Below are positions 17,416-32,204 of a stretch of DNA of 58,412 nucleotides, piece by piece. Source of the DNA: Crenobacter intestini. Its GTDB lineage: Bacteria > Pseudomonadota > Gammaproteobacteria > Burkholderiales > Chromobacteriaceae. The position numbers and the translations under genes are program-made. Position 1 is the stretch's first letter. Each line of letters begins with the position of its first letter. Where the stretch lies: positions 1-58,412 of the forward strand of contig NZ_STGJ01000020.1 of the NCBI RefSeq assembly GCF_004919095.1, read 5' to 3'. The notes under the pieces are model-generated. The model was not told the origin of the DNA. It made no database searches and saw only the letters and a program-made list of their open reading frames with translations.

Positions 17416-18510
17416 ATGCGTAAGTTGGCATTTGCAGTCAGTCTGGCCCTCGGCAGTGTTGCCGCCCACGCCGCCACCGTTTACACCGGCGACAAGGTAC
17501 AGGGCGTTCCCGTCATTTCCCAACTCGACATTGCCGACCTCGCGCCGGGCAAGACGCACCGCTTCATGTTCCAGGGCACGACCGACGGCATCGGCCAGCA
17601 CTTCTACGTGCCGGTTGTCGTCGCCAAGGGAGCCAAGGCCGGCCCCAAGCTGGTGCTCAACAGCGGCAACCACGGTGACGAAGTGAACGGCATCCGCGCC
17701 GTGCAGAAGGTGATGGCAGGCCTCGACGCCGCCAAGCTCTCCGGTACCGTCGTCGCGGTGACCGGCTCCAACCCCAACTCGATCAACCGCGTGACCCGTG
17801 AGTGGGCGACCTACAACGACGGCGGCGCGTCGACCAACTTCAACCGCGTCTTCCCAGGCAAGGAAAAGGGCACTGCGCCCGAGCAGCACGCGTGGCTGAT
17901 GTGGAACAAGCTGTGGCAGGGTAACGTCGACTACGTGCTCGACTTCCACACCCAGTCGACCGGCACCGACTTCCCGTTCTTCATCTACGCCGACTACCGC
18001 GACCCGCGCATCGAGCGCATCGCCGAGCTGTTCCCGGCCGACCAGATCAAGAAGGACCCGGGCGAGAAGGGCTCGACCGAGACGACCTTCGTCGATAACA
18101 AGATCCCGGCGGTGACGCTGGAACTGGGTTCGCCGCGCAAGTACGACAAGGACATGATCGACCGTGGCGTGGAAGGCACCCGCAACGTGATGGTCGACCT
18201 GAAGATGATCGACGGCAAGATTGGCCGCACCGCCAAGACCGCCAAGACCTTCGTCGGCAACGACATGACGACCGTCCGCGCCGAGCAGGGCGGCTACGCC
18301 GAGATCCTGGTCAAGCTGGGCGACATGGTGAAGAAGGACCAGGTGGTGGCACGCCAGCTCAACGTATTCGGCGACACCGTCAAGGAGTACAAGGCGCCGG
18401 CAGACGGCAAGGTGCTCTCCACCGGTACCGACGCGGTGCGTGAACCGCGCGCGACCCTGGTCCGCCTGCTGATCCAGAACCCGGACGCCCAGTGCGCCAA
18501 GGGCTGCTAA
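17416..18510 (+). CDS. Secreted AstE/aspartoacylase-family zinc hydrolase (M14-like)
   Basis: A 364-aa exported enzyme: signal peptide MRKLAFAVSLALGSVAAHAA, then a zinc carboxypeptidase-like core. Zinc ligands are H86 and E89 in SGNHGDE and H178 in LDFHTQS; the catalytic Glu is likely E236 in VTLELGS. The C-terminal about 90 residues resemble the beta-sandwich of succinylglutamate desuccinylase-like proteins. Export suggests action on periplasmic peptides or acylated amino acids rather than AstE function. GGAGA precedes the ATG at 17416. It stands alone and ends at a strong terminator. Confidence 0.85.
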   Translation: MRKLAFAVSLALGSVAAHAATVYTGDKVQGVPVISQLDIADLAPGKTHRFMFQGTTDGIGQHFYVPVVVAKGAKAGPKLVLNSGNHGDEVNGIRAVQKVMAGLDAAKLSGTVVAVTGSNPNSINRVTREWATYNDGGASTNFNRVFPGKEKGTAPEQHAWLMWNKLWQGNVDYVLDFHTQSTGTDFPFFIYADYRDPRIERIAELFPADQIKKDPGEKGSTETTFVDNKIPAVTLELGSPRKYDKDMIDRGVEGTRNVMVDLKMIDGKIGRTAKTAKTFVGNDMTTVRAEQGGYAEILVKLGDMVKKDQVVARQLNVFGDTVKEYKAPADGKVLSTGTDAVREPRATLVRLLIQNPDAQCAKGC

Positions 18511-18527
18511 GCCTTTACCTCTGAAAG

Positions 18528-18557
18528 AAAGCCCGCCGTCAGGCGGGCTTTTTGCTT
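18528..18557 (+). terminator. Rho-independent terminator
   Basis: A 10-bp stem AAAGCCCGCC / GGCGGGCTTT with loop GTCA, followed by T-rich sequence, 18 bases after the AstE-like gene. Confidence 0.9.
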
Positions 18558-18606
18558 TTCGGACGCGCCATCTAGACTGAAAGGACTTTCAGACAAGGAG
18601 AGGGCG

Positions 18607-19017
18607 ATGGGACTTCTGGATCAACTGGCCGGTGCGGCGGGCGCAGGCGAAGGTGAAGGTGAAGGTGGGGGGCAGGGGATGGCCGGCGTGCTCGGTTCCT
18701 TGCTCGAACAAAGCGGCGGTCTCTCCGGCCTGCTCGACAAGTTTGGCCAGCAGGGGCTGGGCGATGCGGCCGCGTCGTGGGTCTCAACCGGCGAGAACCA
18801 GCCGGTCAGCGCCGAGCAGATCGAGTCGGTGCTGGGCGGCTCCCAACTGGGCGAGTTGGCCGGGCGCTTCGGGCTCGATAGCGGTACCCTCGCTCAGGGG
18901 CTTTCTACAGCACTGCCGCTCTTGGTCGACAAGCTGACGCCCGACGGGCAGGTGCCGCAGGGCGGCGACCTGCTCTCGCAGGGCGTTGGCCTGCTCAAGG
19001 GTCTGCTCGGGCGCTAG
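18607..19017 (+). CDS. YidB/DUF937-family protein (first of pair)
   Basis: A 136-aa protein: MGLLDQLAGAAGAGEGEGEG, a Gly-rich linker, then the YidB core (LGSLLEQSGGLSGLLDKFGQQGLGDAAASWVSTGENQPVSAEQIESVLG). The family is widespread in proteobacteria and of unknown role. No signal peptide or membrane segment. The next gene, ten bases on, carries a diverged version of the same domain. Confidence 0.85.
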   Translation: MGLLDQLAGAAGAGEGEGEGGGQGMAGVLGSLLEQSGGLSGLLDKFGQQGLGDAAASWVSTGENQPVSAEQIESVLGGSQLGELAGRFGLDSGTLAQGLSTALPLLVDKLTPDGQVPQGGDLLSQGVGLLKGLLGR

Positions 19018-19026
19018 GAGGACGCG

Positions 19027-19422
19027 ATGAAGTGCTTCGACCGTTTGGGAGAACTGAGCAACGGCGAGCCGCGCCACGACGCGGCGATGCGCGCGCTGGC
19101 GGCGCTGGTCGACGACCACGGGGGGCTGGCCGGCCTCGGCCAGCGCTTTCGCGATATCGGCCTGGGTACCGAGCTTGACTCGTGGCTCGCCAGCGGCGAG
19201 AACCTGCCGATCACCGCTGCCGACGTCTATGTCGCGCTGGGCGAGGGCGCGGTCGAACAGTTTGCAGACATGACCGAGACCACCTCGCTGGCTGCGGCGC
19301 GGCTGATGGCCGAGTCGCTGCCCGAGCTCTTCGACCGGCTGACGCCGGGCGGTGTGCTACCGGACTCGGACGACGCGATCACCCGCTGGTTTTCCGCGCT
19401 GGGCGTACTGTTCGAGCGCTAG
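19027..19422 (+). CDS. YidB/DUF937-family protein (second, diverged)
   Basis: A 131-aa paralogue of the preceding gene. It keeps the signature order: LVDDHGGLAGLGQRF, then SWLASGENLPITAADVYVALG, and a C-terminal FDRLTPGGVLPDSDD matching the neighbour's VDKLTPDGQVPQGGD. An AGGAGG-type site precedes it. Cotranscribed with the first copy, presumably by tandem duplication. Function unknown. Confidence 0.85.
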   Translation: MKCFDRLGELSNGEPRHDAAMRALAALVDDHGGLAGLGQRFRDIGLGTELDSWLASGENLPITAADVYVALGEGAVEQFADMTETTSLAAARLMAESLPELFDRLTPGGVLPDSDDAITRWFSALGVLFER

Positions 19423-19450
19423 GCGGGGTTACAATCTCAGCAGGACCCGA

Positions 19451-19478
19451 CACGGCCCATCCGGGCCGTGTTTTTATT
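19451..19478 (+). terminator. Rho-independent terminator
   Basis: Stem CACGGCCC / GGGCCGTG with loop ATCC and a T-run, 29 bases after the second YidB-like gene and 15 bases before the flavoprotein start. The next gene therefore probably relies on readthrough or on a promoter inside this short gap. Confidence 0.85.
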
Positions 19479-19492
19479 TTCGGAAAGATTGC

Positions 19493-20734
19493 ATGACTTC
19501 CAGCAGCAGACCCCGAGCGGTGGTGATCGGCGGCGGCCCGGCCGGGCTGATGGCCGCCGAGCGCATCGCCGCGGCCGGTTTCGAGTGCGCGGTGTACGAC
19601 GCGATGCCGTCGGTCGGCCGCAAGTTCCTGCTCGCCGGCGTCGGCGGGCTCAACATCACCCACAGCGAGCCGTGGCCGGCCTTCGTCGCGCGCTACGGCG
19701 AGCGTGCCGGCGTGCTGCGGCCCTGGCTGGACGCCTTCGACAACCGGATGCTCTGCGACTGGGTGCACGGGCTGGGCGTCGACACCTTCGTCGGCAGCTC
19801 GGGCAAGGTGTTCCCCAGCCAGATGAAGGCGGCGCCGCTGTTGCGCGCGTGGCTCGCCCGCCTGCGCGGCGCCGGGGTGACCTTCCACCCGCGCGCGCGC
19901 TGGCAGGGCTGGGCGGACGACGGCACATTGCTCTTTGATGCGCCGGATGGCCGGCAGACGGTGGTGGCCGACGCGGTGGTGCTGGCGCTGGGCGGCGGCA
20001 GCTGGAAGAAGCTGGGTTCGGACGGCGCGTGGGTGGGGCTGCTCGAGCAGGCCGGCGTCGCGGTGGCACCGCTTGCGCCGGCCAACTGCGGCTTCGAGCG
20101 GCGCTGGTCGGACTTCCTGCTCGAGCGTTTCGCCGGCGAGGCGGTCAAGTCGGTCGGCTTGGCGGTGGCTGACGCGGACGGCAAGCTGGCGTTCCGCCGC
20201 GCGGGCTTCGTGATCAGCCGCTACGGGGTCGAGGGCGGCGGCGTGTACGCGCTGTCGGCGCGCCTGCGCGACGCGATCGCGCGGGACGGCCACGCGACGC
20301 TGTGGGTCGACTTGCTGCCCGACTTTTTGCCCGAGCGGGTGGCGGCCGAGGTGGCGCGCCCGCGTGGCGCGCGTTCGCTCGCCAGCCACCTGCAAAGCAG
20401 GCTGGGCCTCAAGGGCGCACGCATGGCGCTGGTGCACGAGTGTCTGGACAAGGCGGCCATCGCCGACCCGGCGAGGCTCGCCGCCGCGCTCAAGGCGCTG
20501 CCCGTTACCCTTGACGCACCGCGTCCGCTGGACGAGGCGATCAGCAGCGCGGGTGGCGTGCGTTTTGAGGAGCTTGACGGACAGTTGATGCTGAGAAAGC
20601 GCCCCGGCGTGTTCTGCGCGGGCGAGATGCTCGACTGGGAAGCGCCGACCGGCGGCTATTTGCTCACCGCTTGCTTTGCCACCGGCCGCGCCGCCGGCGA
20701 TGGCGCCGCGCGTTATCTTGAGGGGCAGGCCTAG
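19493..20734 (+). CDS. BaiN/RdsA-like NAD(P)/FAD-dependent oxidoreductase (TIGR03862 type)
   Basis: A 413-aa HI0933-family flavoprotein. The FAD Rossmann motif is at the N-terminus (VVIGGGPAGLMAAE), followed by GRKFLLAGVGGLNITHSE, the family signature. C-terminal FAD contacts are seen in GVFCAGEMLDWEAPTGGYLL. The ATG at 19493 is chosen because the longer frame runs through the terminator. Members reduce small organic substrates, but the physiological substrate is unknown. It converges on the LysM gene with a four-base overlap. Confidence 0.9.
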   Translation: MTSSSRPRAVVIGGGPAGLMAAERIAAAGFECAVYDAMPSVGRKFLLAGVGGLNITHSEPWPAFVARYGERAGVLRPWLDAFDNRMLCDWVHGLGVDTFVGSSGKVFPSQMKAAPLLRAWLARLRGAGVTFHPRARWQGWADDGTLLFDAPDGRQTVVADAVVLALGGGSWKKLGSDGAWVGLLEQAGVAVAPLAPANCGFERRWSDFLLERFAGEAVKSVGLAVADADGKLAFRRAGFVISRYGVEGGGVYALSARLRDAIARDGHATLWVDLLPDFLPERVAAEVARPRGARSLASHLQSRLGLKGARMALVHECLDKAAIADPARLAAALKALPVTLDAPRPLDEAISSAGGVRFEELDGQLMLRKRPGVFCAGEMLDWEAPTGGYLLTACFATGRAAGDGAARYLEGQA

Positions 20735-21438
20735 TTCAGGTAGCGCAGCGGGTCGACCGCTTGGCCACGCACGCGCACTTCGAAGTGCAGCTTGACGCGG
20801 TCGGCGCCGCTCGAACCCGCGGTCGCGATCTGCTGGCCGCGGCGCACCGTCTGCCCTTCGCCGACCAGTAGGCGTTGGTTGTGCGCGTATGCAGTCAGGT
20901 GGTGTTCGTCGTGCTTGATGATCAGCAGGTTGCCGTAGGCGCGGATGCCTTGCCCCGCGTAGACGACCTTGCCTGGTGCCGCCACGCGCACCGGCTCGCC
21001 GAGCTTGGCGCCGATGTCGACCCCCTTGTTGCGTCCCGAGAAGCGGGCAAGCAAGGGCCCTTTCAGCGGCCAGTCGAGCCTGATGGCCGGGCGTGCCGGG
21101 GCGGGCTTGGCGGGCGGCTTGGGCGGGGCCACCGGGCGGCTGGTGTTTGGGTGCTTGGGCGGGGTGGTGGCTGACGGTGTGCCCGCGTAGGTCGGCGGCG
21201 GGATCACCCGCAGCACCTGGCCCGCGTTCAGCGCCGCCGGGTTGGCGATGCGGTTCCAGCGGGTGAGTTCGGCGACGCTGCGCCCGTGGCGGCGTGCGAT
21301 GCTGTACAAGGTGTCGCCGGGCTGCACCCGGTAATGGCCGGCGCTGATGGGCGGGTACGCGCTCGTGCCCGCGCAGGCGGTGAGCAGTGCAGCGAGCGAG
21401 AGCGGGACGAGGCGAAGCAGGGCAGGACGGAACAGCAT
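20731..21438 (-). CDS. LysM/LytM lipoprotein, NlpD-like, catalytically degenerate
   Basis: A 235-aa lipoprotein: signal with lipobox LLTAC at C22, a LysM domain (YRVQPGDTLYSIARRHG, about 36-80), a Pro/Ala-rich linker, and a C-terminal M23 fold (about 120-235). Zinc ligands of active LytM enzymes are missing: the HxxxD site reads NKGVDIG and the HxH site reads KLHFE. It therefore resembles NlpD, which activates amidases rather than cutting peptidoglycan. It is not next to surE/pcm/rpoS, so it may be an additional paralogue. Confidence 0.85.
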   Translation of the reverse strand: MLFRPALLRLVPLSLAALLTACAGTSAYPPISAGHYRVQPGDTLYSIARRHGRSVAELTRWNRIANPAALNAGQVLRVIPPPTYAGTPSATTPPKHPNTSRPVAPPKPPAKPAPARPAIRLDWPLKGPLLARFSGRNKGVDIGAKLGEPVRVAAPGKVVYAGQGIRAYGNLLIIKHDEHHLTAYAHNQRLLVGEGQTVRRGQQIATAGSSGADRVKLHFEVRVRGQAVDPLRYLN

Positions 21439-21473
21439 TGGCCGATTCTACACTGAGCCACCTTCCAAACGGA

Positions 21474-21500
21474 CAAGGCGCCGGGGAAACCGGCGCCTTG
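21474..21500 (-). terminator. Hairpin after gltD
   Basis: A perfect 11-bp stem (CAAGGCGCCGG / CCGGCGCCTTG, 5-base loop) about 50 bases beyond the gltD stop and before the LysM gene. There is only a weak T-run on the minus strand. Likely the gltBD terminator. Confidence 0.6.
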
Positions 21501-21549
21501 CTTGCTCAGGATCAAGCCAGCGGGCGAAGGCCCGCCAGCCCGTCCGGTC

Positions 21550-27460
<5,911 letters not shown>

Positions 27461-27709
27461 GTGGTTTGCCTGCTATTAATGTGAAACGAATGACTTGATT
27501 CTAAAGTCATAAGTGGCAAGGCCGCAACACGTATTTGTGCGGTGCGAAACCCAATATAAAACAAATACTTGTGCGTGTTTTACGGGGTTTCCCTAGGGCG
27601 CGTTGCCGCAGTTGCATTTGTGTTTTTGAGACGCCAGATTTAATTAAGGCGACGGTTTGACCGGGCGCAGTGACGCCTGTCATCAATTGTGTTTTGCATA
27701 TTGTTCGAC

Positions 27710-29293
27710 ATGAAAACTCCCGATCCCGCCGTGGGCATGGCCGGCCGCGCACTCGCCGAGCAGGCGCTGTCGCGCGCAGCCGGCACGCCTCTGCTCGGCG
27801 GTAACCAGGCGCGCCTGCTGTACGACAGCGGCGAGAACTTCCCGGCCTGGCTCGCGGCGATCCGCGAGGCCCGCGCGAGCGTCTACATCGAGATGTATTT
27901 GTTCGCCGACGACGCGTTCGGGCGTACCCTGCGCGACGCGCTGGCCGAGCGCGCGCGCGCCGGCGTCGACGTGCGCCTGCTGGTCGACTGGTTCGGCTGC
28001 GCGCGCGAGTGCCTGGGCGGGTTTTTCCGGCCGCTGCAGGCGGCGGGTGCTCAGGTGCGCTACTACAACCCGCCGTCCCTGTCGGTCGGGCTCGGCTTTG
28101 TCGGGCGCAACCACCGAAAGCAGATCATCGTCGACACCGATCGGGTGTTCGTCGGCGGCCTGTGCGCGAGCAGCCGCTGGGAAGGAAACCCGGACGCCGG
28201 CGTCGAGCCGTGGCGCGACACCGGCGTGGTGCTGGCAGGGCCGGTGCTCGCCGAGGCGCTCGCCGCGTTTTCGGACAGCTGGGCAAGTTGCGGCGGCGAG
28301 CCGCTACCGGCGGCCAGCGCGCCGGCGGCACAAGGCGGCGTCGCCGCGCGGCTGATCGCGACGACGCCCAGCCGCGCCAACCTGATGCGGCTCGACCTGA
28401 TGATCGCGGCGTTCGCCCGCGAGACGTTGTGGATCACCGACGCCTACTTCATGGCGACCGGCACCTACCTCTCTGCGCTGCAGAACGCCGCGCGCGACGG
28501 CGTCGACGTGCGCCTGCTGGTGCCGCGCTCGAGCGATATCGGCTGGATCGCGACGGTGTCGCGTACCCAGTACCGGCCGCTCCTGGAGGCCGGCGTGCGG
28601 GTGTTCGAGTGGAACGGCCCGATGATCCACGCCAAGACCGCCGTCGCCGACGCGCGCTGGGCCCGCATCGGCTCGAGCAACCTCAACGTGTCGAGCTGGC
28701 TGGCCAACCGCGAGCTCGACGTGTCGATCGAGGACGCGGCGCTCGCCGGCGAACTCGCCGCGCGTTTCTACCAGGACCTAGACCACGCGACCGAGGTGGT
28801 GCTCGGCGGCAAGCGCGGCCGTCCGGTGCTGTCGCAACCCAGGCGCGGTGACGGGGTGCCTTTGCTCAGCCCGGCGGCGGGTGCGGTGCGCGCGCGCGCG
28901 ACCGCCCGCGCCGCCGCGCGCCAAGCCGTGCGCATCGGCGACACGCTGGGCGCGGTGGTGCGCGGCACGCGCGAGCTGGAGGCGAGCGAGGCGTCGGCCT
29001 TGCTGACGCTGGGCGCGTCGCTCCTGCTGGTGGCGATCGCGGTCGGCTTCTTCCCCTGGCTGGCTGCCGCGCCGCTGGTGCTGCTGCTTGCTTTGGGCGG
29101 GGTGACCATTGTTGCGCGTTCGCTACAACTTTACCGGCAGCGGCGCGCGCGCGCCGACGCCGCTGCGGGCGGCAAGAATGCTGCGGTGCAGGGCGGAATG
29201 CCGGCCAAAACAGGCGGCGGGGAGACCTTCGCCGGCGAAGCTGCCGCCCCTGCTGCGGATCAGGTCTTTACACGGGACGACACGCGTCTATAA
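27710..29293 (+). CDS. Cardiolipin synthase-like phospholipase D protein
   Basis: A 527-aa protein with two HKD motifs: HRKQIIVD (H135, K137, D142) followed by VFVGG, and HAKTAVAD (H307, K309, D314) followed by GSSN. This is the double-HKD layout of cardiolipin synthases (ClsB-like). The C-terminus adds two close membrane segments ([23 protein letters not shown]). No N-terminal membrane anchor. ATG at 27710 has no clear ribosome binding site; a GTG at 27689 in frame is possible. It stands alone, ahead of the decarboxylase leader. Confidence 0.85.
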   Translation: MKTPDPAVGMAGRALAEQALSRAAGTPLLGGNQARLLYDSGENFPAWLAAIREARASVYIEMYLFADDAFGRTLRDALAERARAGVDVRLLVDWFGCARECLGGFFRPLQAAGAQVRYYNPPSLSVGLGFVGRNHRKQIIVDTDRVFVGGLCASSRWEGNPDAGVEPWRDTGVVLAGPVLAEALAAFSDSWASCGGEPLPAASAPAAQGGVAARLIATTPSRANLMRLDLMIAAFARETLWITDAYFMATGTYLSALQNAARDGVDVRLLVPRSSDIGWIATVSRTQYRPLLEAGVRVFEWNGPMIHAKTAVADARWARIGSSNLNVSSWLANRELDVSIEDAALAGELAARFYQDLDHATEVVLGGKRGRPVLSQPRRGDGVPLLSPAAGAVRARATARAAARQAVRIGDTLGAVVRGTRELEASEASALLTLGASLLLVAIAVGFFPWLAAAPLVLLLALGGVTIVARSLQLYRQRRARADAAAGGKNAAVQGGMPAKTGGGETFAGEAAAPAADQVFTRDDTRL

Positions 29294-29668
29294 TGCGCGC
29301 CCACAGGGTTATTCGAAGGCGAGCCGCAAGGCCTGCCCTAAGCCGGCAGACGTGTGAGATGGCTAGCCATCCGGGGCGGACCGCGGTGCAAAGCTCCCAA
29401 ATGAACCGGCGTGGTAGCGCCGGAATTTGACGTGACAACGCGCCTCAAGGCCAGCCTTCCCGGGCGGCGGCTCCGCAAGGAGCGCTCGTACAGAACTGTG
29501 CCCCAACGCGCACCGAGTGACACTTCTGGCGTCTACGCCGAAGGCCGCAAGGCGTTACAGGTGCCCGGCCCCGACCCCGCCCGCCGGCGGGGGACGACCC
29601 CATCCTTGCCGTAGTGCGACTTCGCCCGACGCCAAGTGTCCTGGATTGACTCCCAAGGGGACCCAGGC
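29294..29668 (+). other. Structured 5' leader of the decarboxylase gene
   Basis: A 375-base stretch without a convincing gene between the cls-like gene and the decarboxylase. It is packed with hairpins: the 14-base palindrome GATGGCTAGCCATC (29358-29371), CCGGCG-TGGTAG-CGCCGG (29406-29423), GCTCC-GCAA-GGAGC with a GNRA loop (29470-29483), a CCCCGCC/GGCGGGG stem near 29577-29595, and a last one over the ribosome binding site. This looks like a regulatory RNA. I cannot match it to a named riboswitch class. Short frames inside could be leader peptides. Confidence 0.55.
29640..29667 (+). promoter_or_regulatory. Hairpin sequestering the decarboxylase ribosome binding site
   Basis: Outer stem CCTGG (29640-29644) with CCAGG (29663-29667); inner stem TCCC (29651-29654) with GGGG (29657-29660). 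The AAGGGG ribosome binding site at 29655-29660 lies in the inner stem, eight bases before the ATG at 29669. If formed, it would block translation and give the leader an on/off switch. Confidence 0.6.
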
Positions 29669-31924
29669 ATGCGTTTTCGTTTTCCCATCGTCGTCATCGA
29701 CGAAGACTTCCGTTCCGAGAACACCAGCGGTTCCGGCATCCGCGAGCTCGCCTCCGCGATTGAAGAGCGCGGCATGGAGGTGGTCGGTTACACCAGTTAC
29801 GGCGACCTGACCGCGTTTGCGCAGCAGCAAAGCCGCGCCGCCGGCTTCATCCTCTCCATCGACGACGAGGAATTCCAGACCCAGGACAGTACCGACGCCG
29901 CGCTGGGCAAGCTGTACGGCTTCGTCGCCGAGATCCGCCGCCGCAACCCGGACATCCCGCTCTACCTGTACGGCGAGACGCGTACCGCACGCCACATCCC
30001 GAACGACATCCTGCGCGAGCTGCACGGCTTCATCCACATGCACGAGGACACGCCGGACTTCGTCGCCCGCCACATCATCCGCGAGGCCAAGTCCTACCTC
30101 GATAGCCTGGCGCCGCCGTTCTTCCGCGCGCTGGTCGACTACGCGAACGACGGCTCGTACTCGTGGCACTGCCCGGGCCACTCCGGCGGCGTCGCCTTCC
30201 TGAAGAGCCCGGTCGGCCAGATGTTCCACCAGTTCTTCGGCGAGAACATGCTGCGCGCCGACGTGTGCAACGCGGTCGACGAACTGGGCCAGCTGCTCGA
30301 CCACACCGGCCCCGTGGCGGCATCCGAGCACAACGCCGCGCGCATCTTCAGCTGCGACCACCTGTTCTTCGTCACCAACGGCACCTCGACGTCGAACAAG
30401 ATCGTCTGGCACAGCACCGTCGCCGCCGGCGACATCGTGCTGGTCGACCGCAACTGCCACAAGTCCAACCTGCACGCGATCATGATGACCGGCGCGATCC
30501 CGGTGTTCCTGATGCCGACGCGCAACCACTACGGCATCATCGGCCCGATCCCGAAGAGCGAATTCTCGCTGGAGAACGTCCGCCGCAAGATCCTGGCCAA
30601 CCCGTTCGCCCGCGAGGCGCTCGAGAAGAACCCGGACGCCAAGCCGCGCATCCTGACCATCACCCAGTCGACCTACGACGGCATCCTGTACAACGTCGAG
30701 GAGATCAAGGGCCTGCTCGACGGCGAAGTCGACACCCTGCACTTCGACGAAGCCTGGCTGCCGCACGCGAGCTTCCACGACTTCTACGGCGACTTCCACG
30801 CCATCGGCGAGGACCGCCCGCGCTGCAAGGAGTCGATGATCTTCTCGACCCAGTCGACGCACAAGCTGCTGGCCGGTTTGAGCCAGGCGTCGCAGATCCT
30901 GGTGCAGGACCCGCAGAACCGCCAGCTCGACGTGCCTTCGTTCAACGAGGCCTACCTGATGCACACCTCGACCAGCCCGCAGTACGCGATCATCGCCAGC
31001 TGCGACGTCGCCGCGGCGATGATGGAGCAGCCGGGCGGGCGGGCGCTGGTGGAAGAGTCGCTGGTCGAGGCGCTCGACTTCCGCCGCGCGATGCGCAAGG
31101 TGGACGAGGAGTACGGCAGCGACTGGTGGTTCCGCGTGTGGGGGCCGCAGGCGCTGTCGGACGACGGCATCTGCGACCCGGCCGAATGGCAGCTCAAGCC
31201 CGACGAGCGCTGGCACGGCTTCGCCGGCATCGAGGAAGGCTTCAACCTGCTCGACCCGATCAAGGCGACCCTGCTCACCCCAGGCCTGGACGTCGACGGC
31301 AGCTTCGAGGAGATGGGCATCCCGGCGGCCATCGTCACCAAGTACCTGACCGAGCACGGCGTGGTGGTCGAGAAGACCGGCCTCTACAGCTTCTTCATCA
31401 TGTTCACCATCGGCATCACCAAGGGCCGCTGGAACACGCTGATCTCGCTGCTGCAGCAGTTCAAGGACGACTTCGACAAGAACCAGCCGATGTGGCGGAT
31501 CATGCCCGAGTTCGTCGCCAAGCACCCGCAGTACGAGCGGGTCGGTCTGCGCGACCTGTGCCAGAAGATCCACCAGCTGTACGCGCGCCACGACATCGCG
31601 CGGCTGACCACCGAGATCTACCTGTCCGAGATGGAGCCGGCGATGAAGCCGTCCGACGCGTTCTCGCGCATGGCGCACCGTGACATCGAACGGGTGCCGG
31701 TCGACGAACTGCTCGGCCGCGTCACCGCCGTGCTGCTGACCCCCTACCCGCCGGGCATCCCGCTCCTGATCCCGGGCGAGCGCTTCAACAGCACCATCGT
31801 CGACTACCTGAAGTTCGTGCAGGACTTCAACCACGAGCTGCCGGGCTTCGAGACCGACGTGCACGGCCTGGTGCCGACCGAGGTCGACGGGCGCAAGGTG
31901 TACTGCGTCGACTGCGTGCGCTGA
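29669..31924 (+). CDS. Arginine/lysine/ornithine decarboxylase (AdiA-like)
   Basis: A 751-aa fold-I PLP decarboxylase with the N-terminal receiver-like wing domain (1-130), the PLP core with HCPGHSGG (167-174) and the Schiff-base lysine K399 in STQSTHKLLAG, and the C-terminal domain. Length and sequence are closest to biodegradative arginine decarboxylase AdiA (about 756 aa), but lysine or ornithine as substrate cannot be excluded. The product would be agmatine, used in polyamine synthesis or acid resistance. The ATG at 29669 with AAGGGG upstream is the natural start. No antiporter gene is adjacent. Confidence 0.92.
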   Translation: MRFRFPIVVIDEDFRSENTSGSGIRELASAIEERGMEVVGYTSYGDLTAFAQQQSRAAGFILSIDDEEFQTQDSTDAALGKLYGFVAEIRRRNPDIPLYLYGETRTARHIPNDILRELHGFIHMHEDTPDFVARHIIREAKSYLDSLAPPFFRALVDYANDGSYSWHCPGHSGGVAFLKSPVGQMFHQFFGENMLRADVCNAVDELGQLLDHTGPVAASEHNAARIFSCDHLFFVTNGTSTSNKIVWHSTVAAGDIVLVDRNCHKSNLHAIMMTGAIPVFLMPTRNHYGIIGPIPKSEFSLENVRRKILANPFAREALEKNPDAKPRILTITQSTYDGILYNVEEIKGLLDGEVDTLHFDEAWLPHASFHDFYGDFHAIGEDRPRCKESMIFSTQSTHKLLAGLSQASQILVQDPQNRQLDVPSFNEAYLMHTSTSPQYAIIASCDVAAAMMEQPGGRALVEESLVEALDFRRAMRKVDEEYGSDWWFRVWGPQALSDDGICDPAEWQLKPDERWHGFAGIEEGFNLLDPIKATLLTPGLDVDGSFEEMGIPAAIVTKYLTEHGVVVEKTGLYSFFIMFTIGITKGRWNTLISLLQQFKDDFDKNQPMWRIMPEFVAKHPQYERVGLRDLCQKIHQLYARHDIARLTTEIYLSEMEPAMKPSDAFSRMAHRDIERVPVDELLGRVTAVLLTPYPPGIPLLIPGERFNSTIVDYLKFVQDFNHELPGFETDVHGLVPTEVDGRKVYCVDCVR

Positions 31925-31946
31925 GTCCGCGCTGCAAATAGCCGTT

Positions 31947-31977
31947 AAAAAGGGTGGCCGGAAGGCCACCCTTTTTT
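31947..31977 (+). terminator. Rho-independent terminator of the decarboxylase gene
   Basis: Stem GGGTGGCC / GGCCACCC extended by A:T pairs, loop GGAA, T-run of six, 23 bases after the stop. Confidence 0.95.
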
Positions 31978-32149
31978 GCGTGCGCGGCGTTGCCTTGGCA
32001 CGGCACCGGCGAAGGCGGACGTGTAGCGTCGGGCGCACGGGCATGGCCGGAAGCGGAACGTCCCGTCGGGCGGCCAGGCGTGTGGGCGGGGAGGAGGGCT
32101 CGCGATAGCCGGCAGCAGAGGGTGGCACCCGCAATGAGGACCAGCGGCG

Positions 32150-32185
32150 GAAAAAACAAAACCCCGCCAAAGTTTGGCGGGGTTT
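32150..32185 (-). terminator. Rho-independent terminator of the acyl-CoA ligase gene
   Basis: Ten-base-pair stem AAACCCCGCC / GGCGGGGTTT (32159-32168 and 32176-32185), T-rich on the minus strand just after it, 20 bases beyond the stop of the ligase gene. Bases 31980-32150 show nothing else. Confidence 0.9.
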
Positions 32186-32204
32186 GCGGGCCGGCTTGGC
32201 TGAC

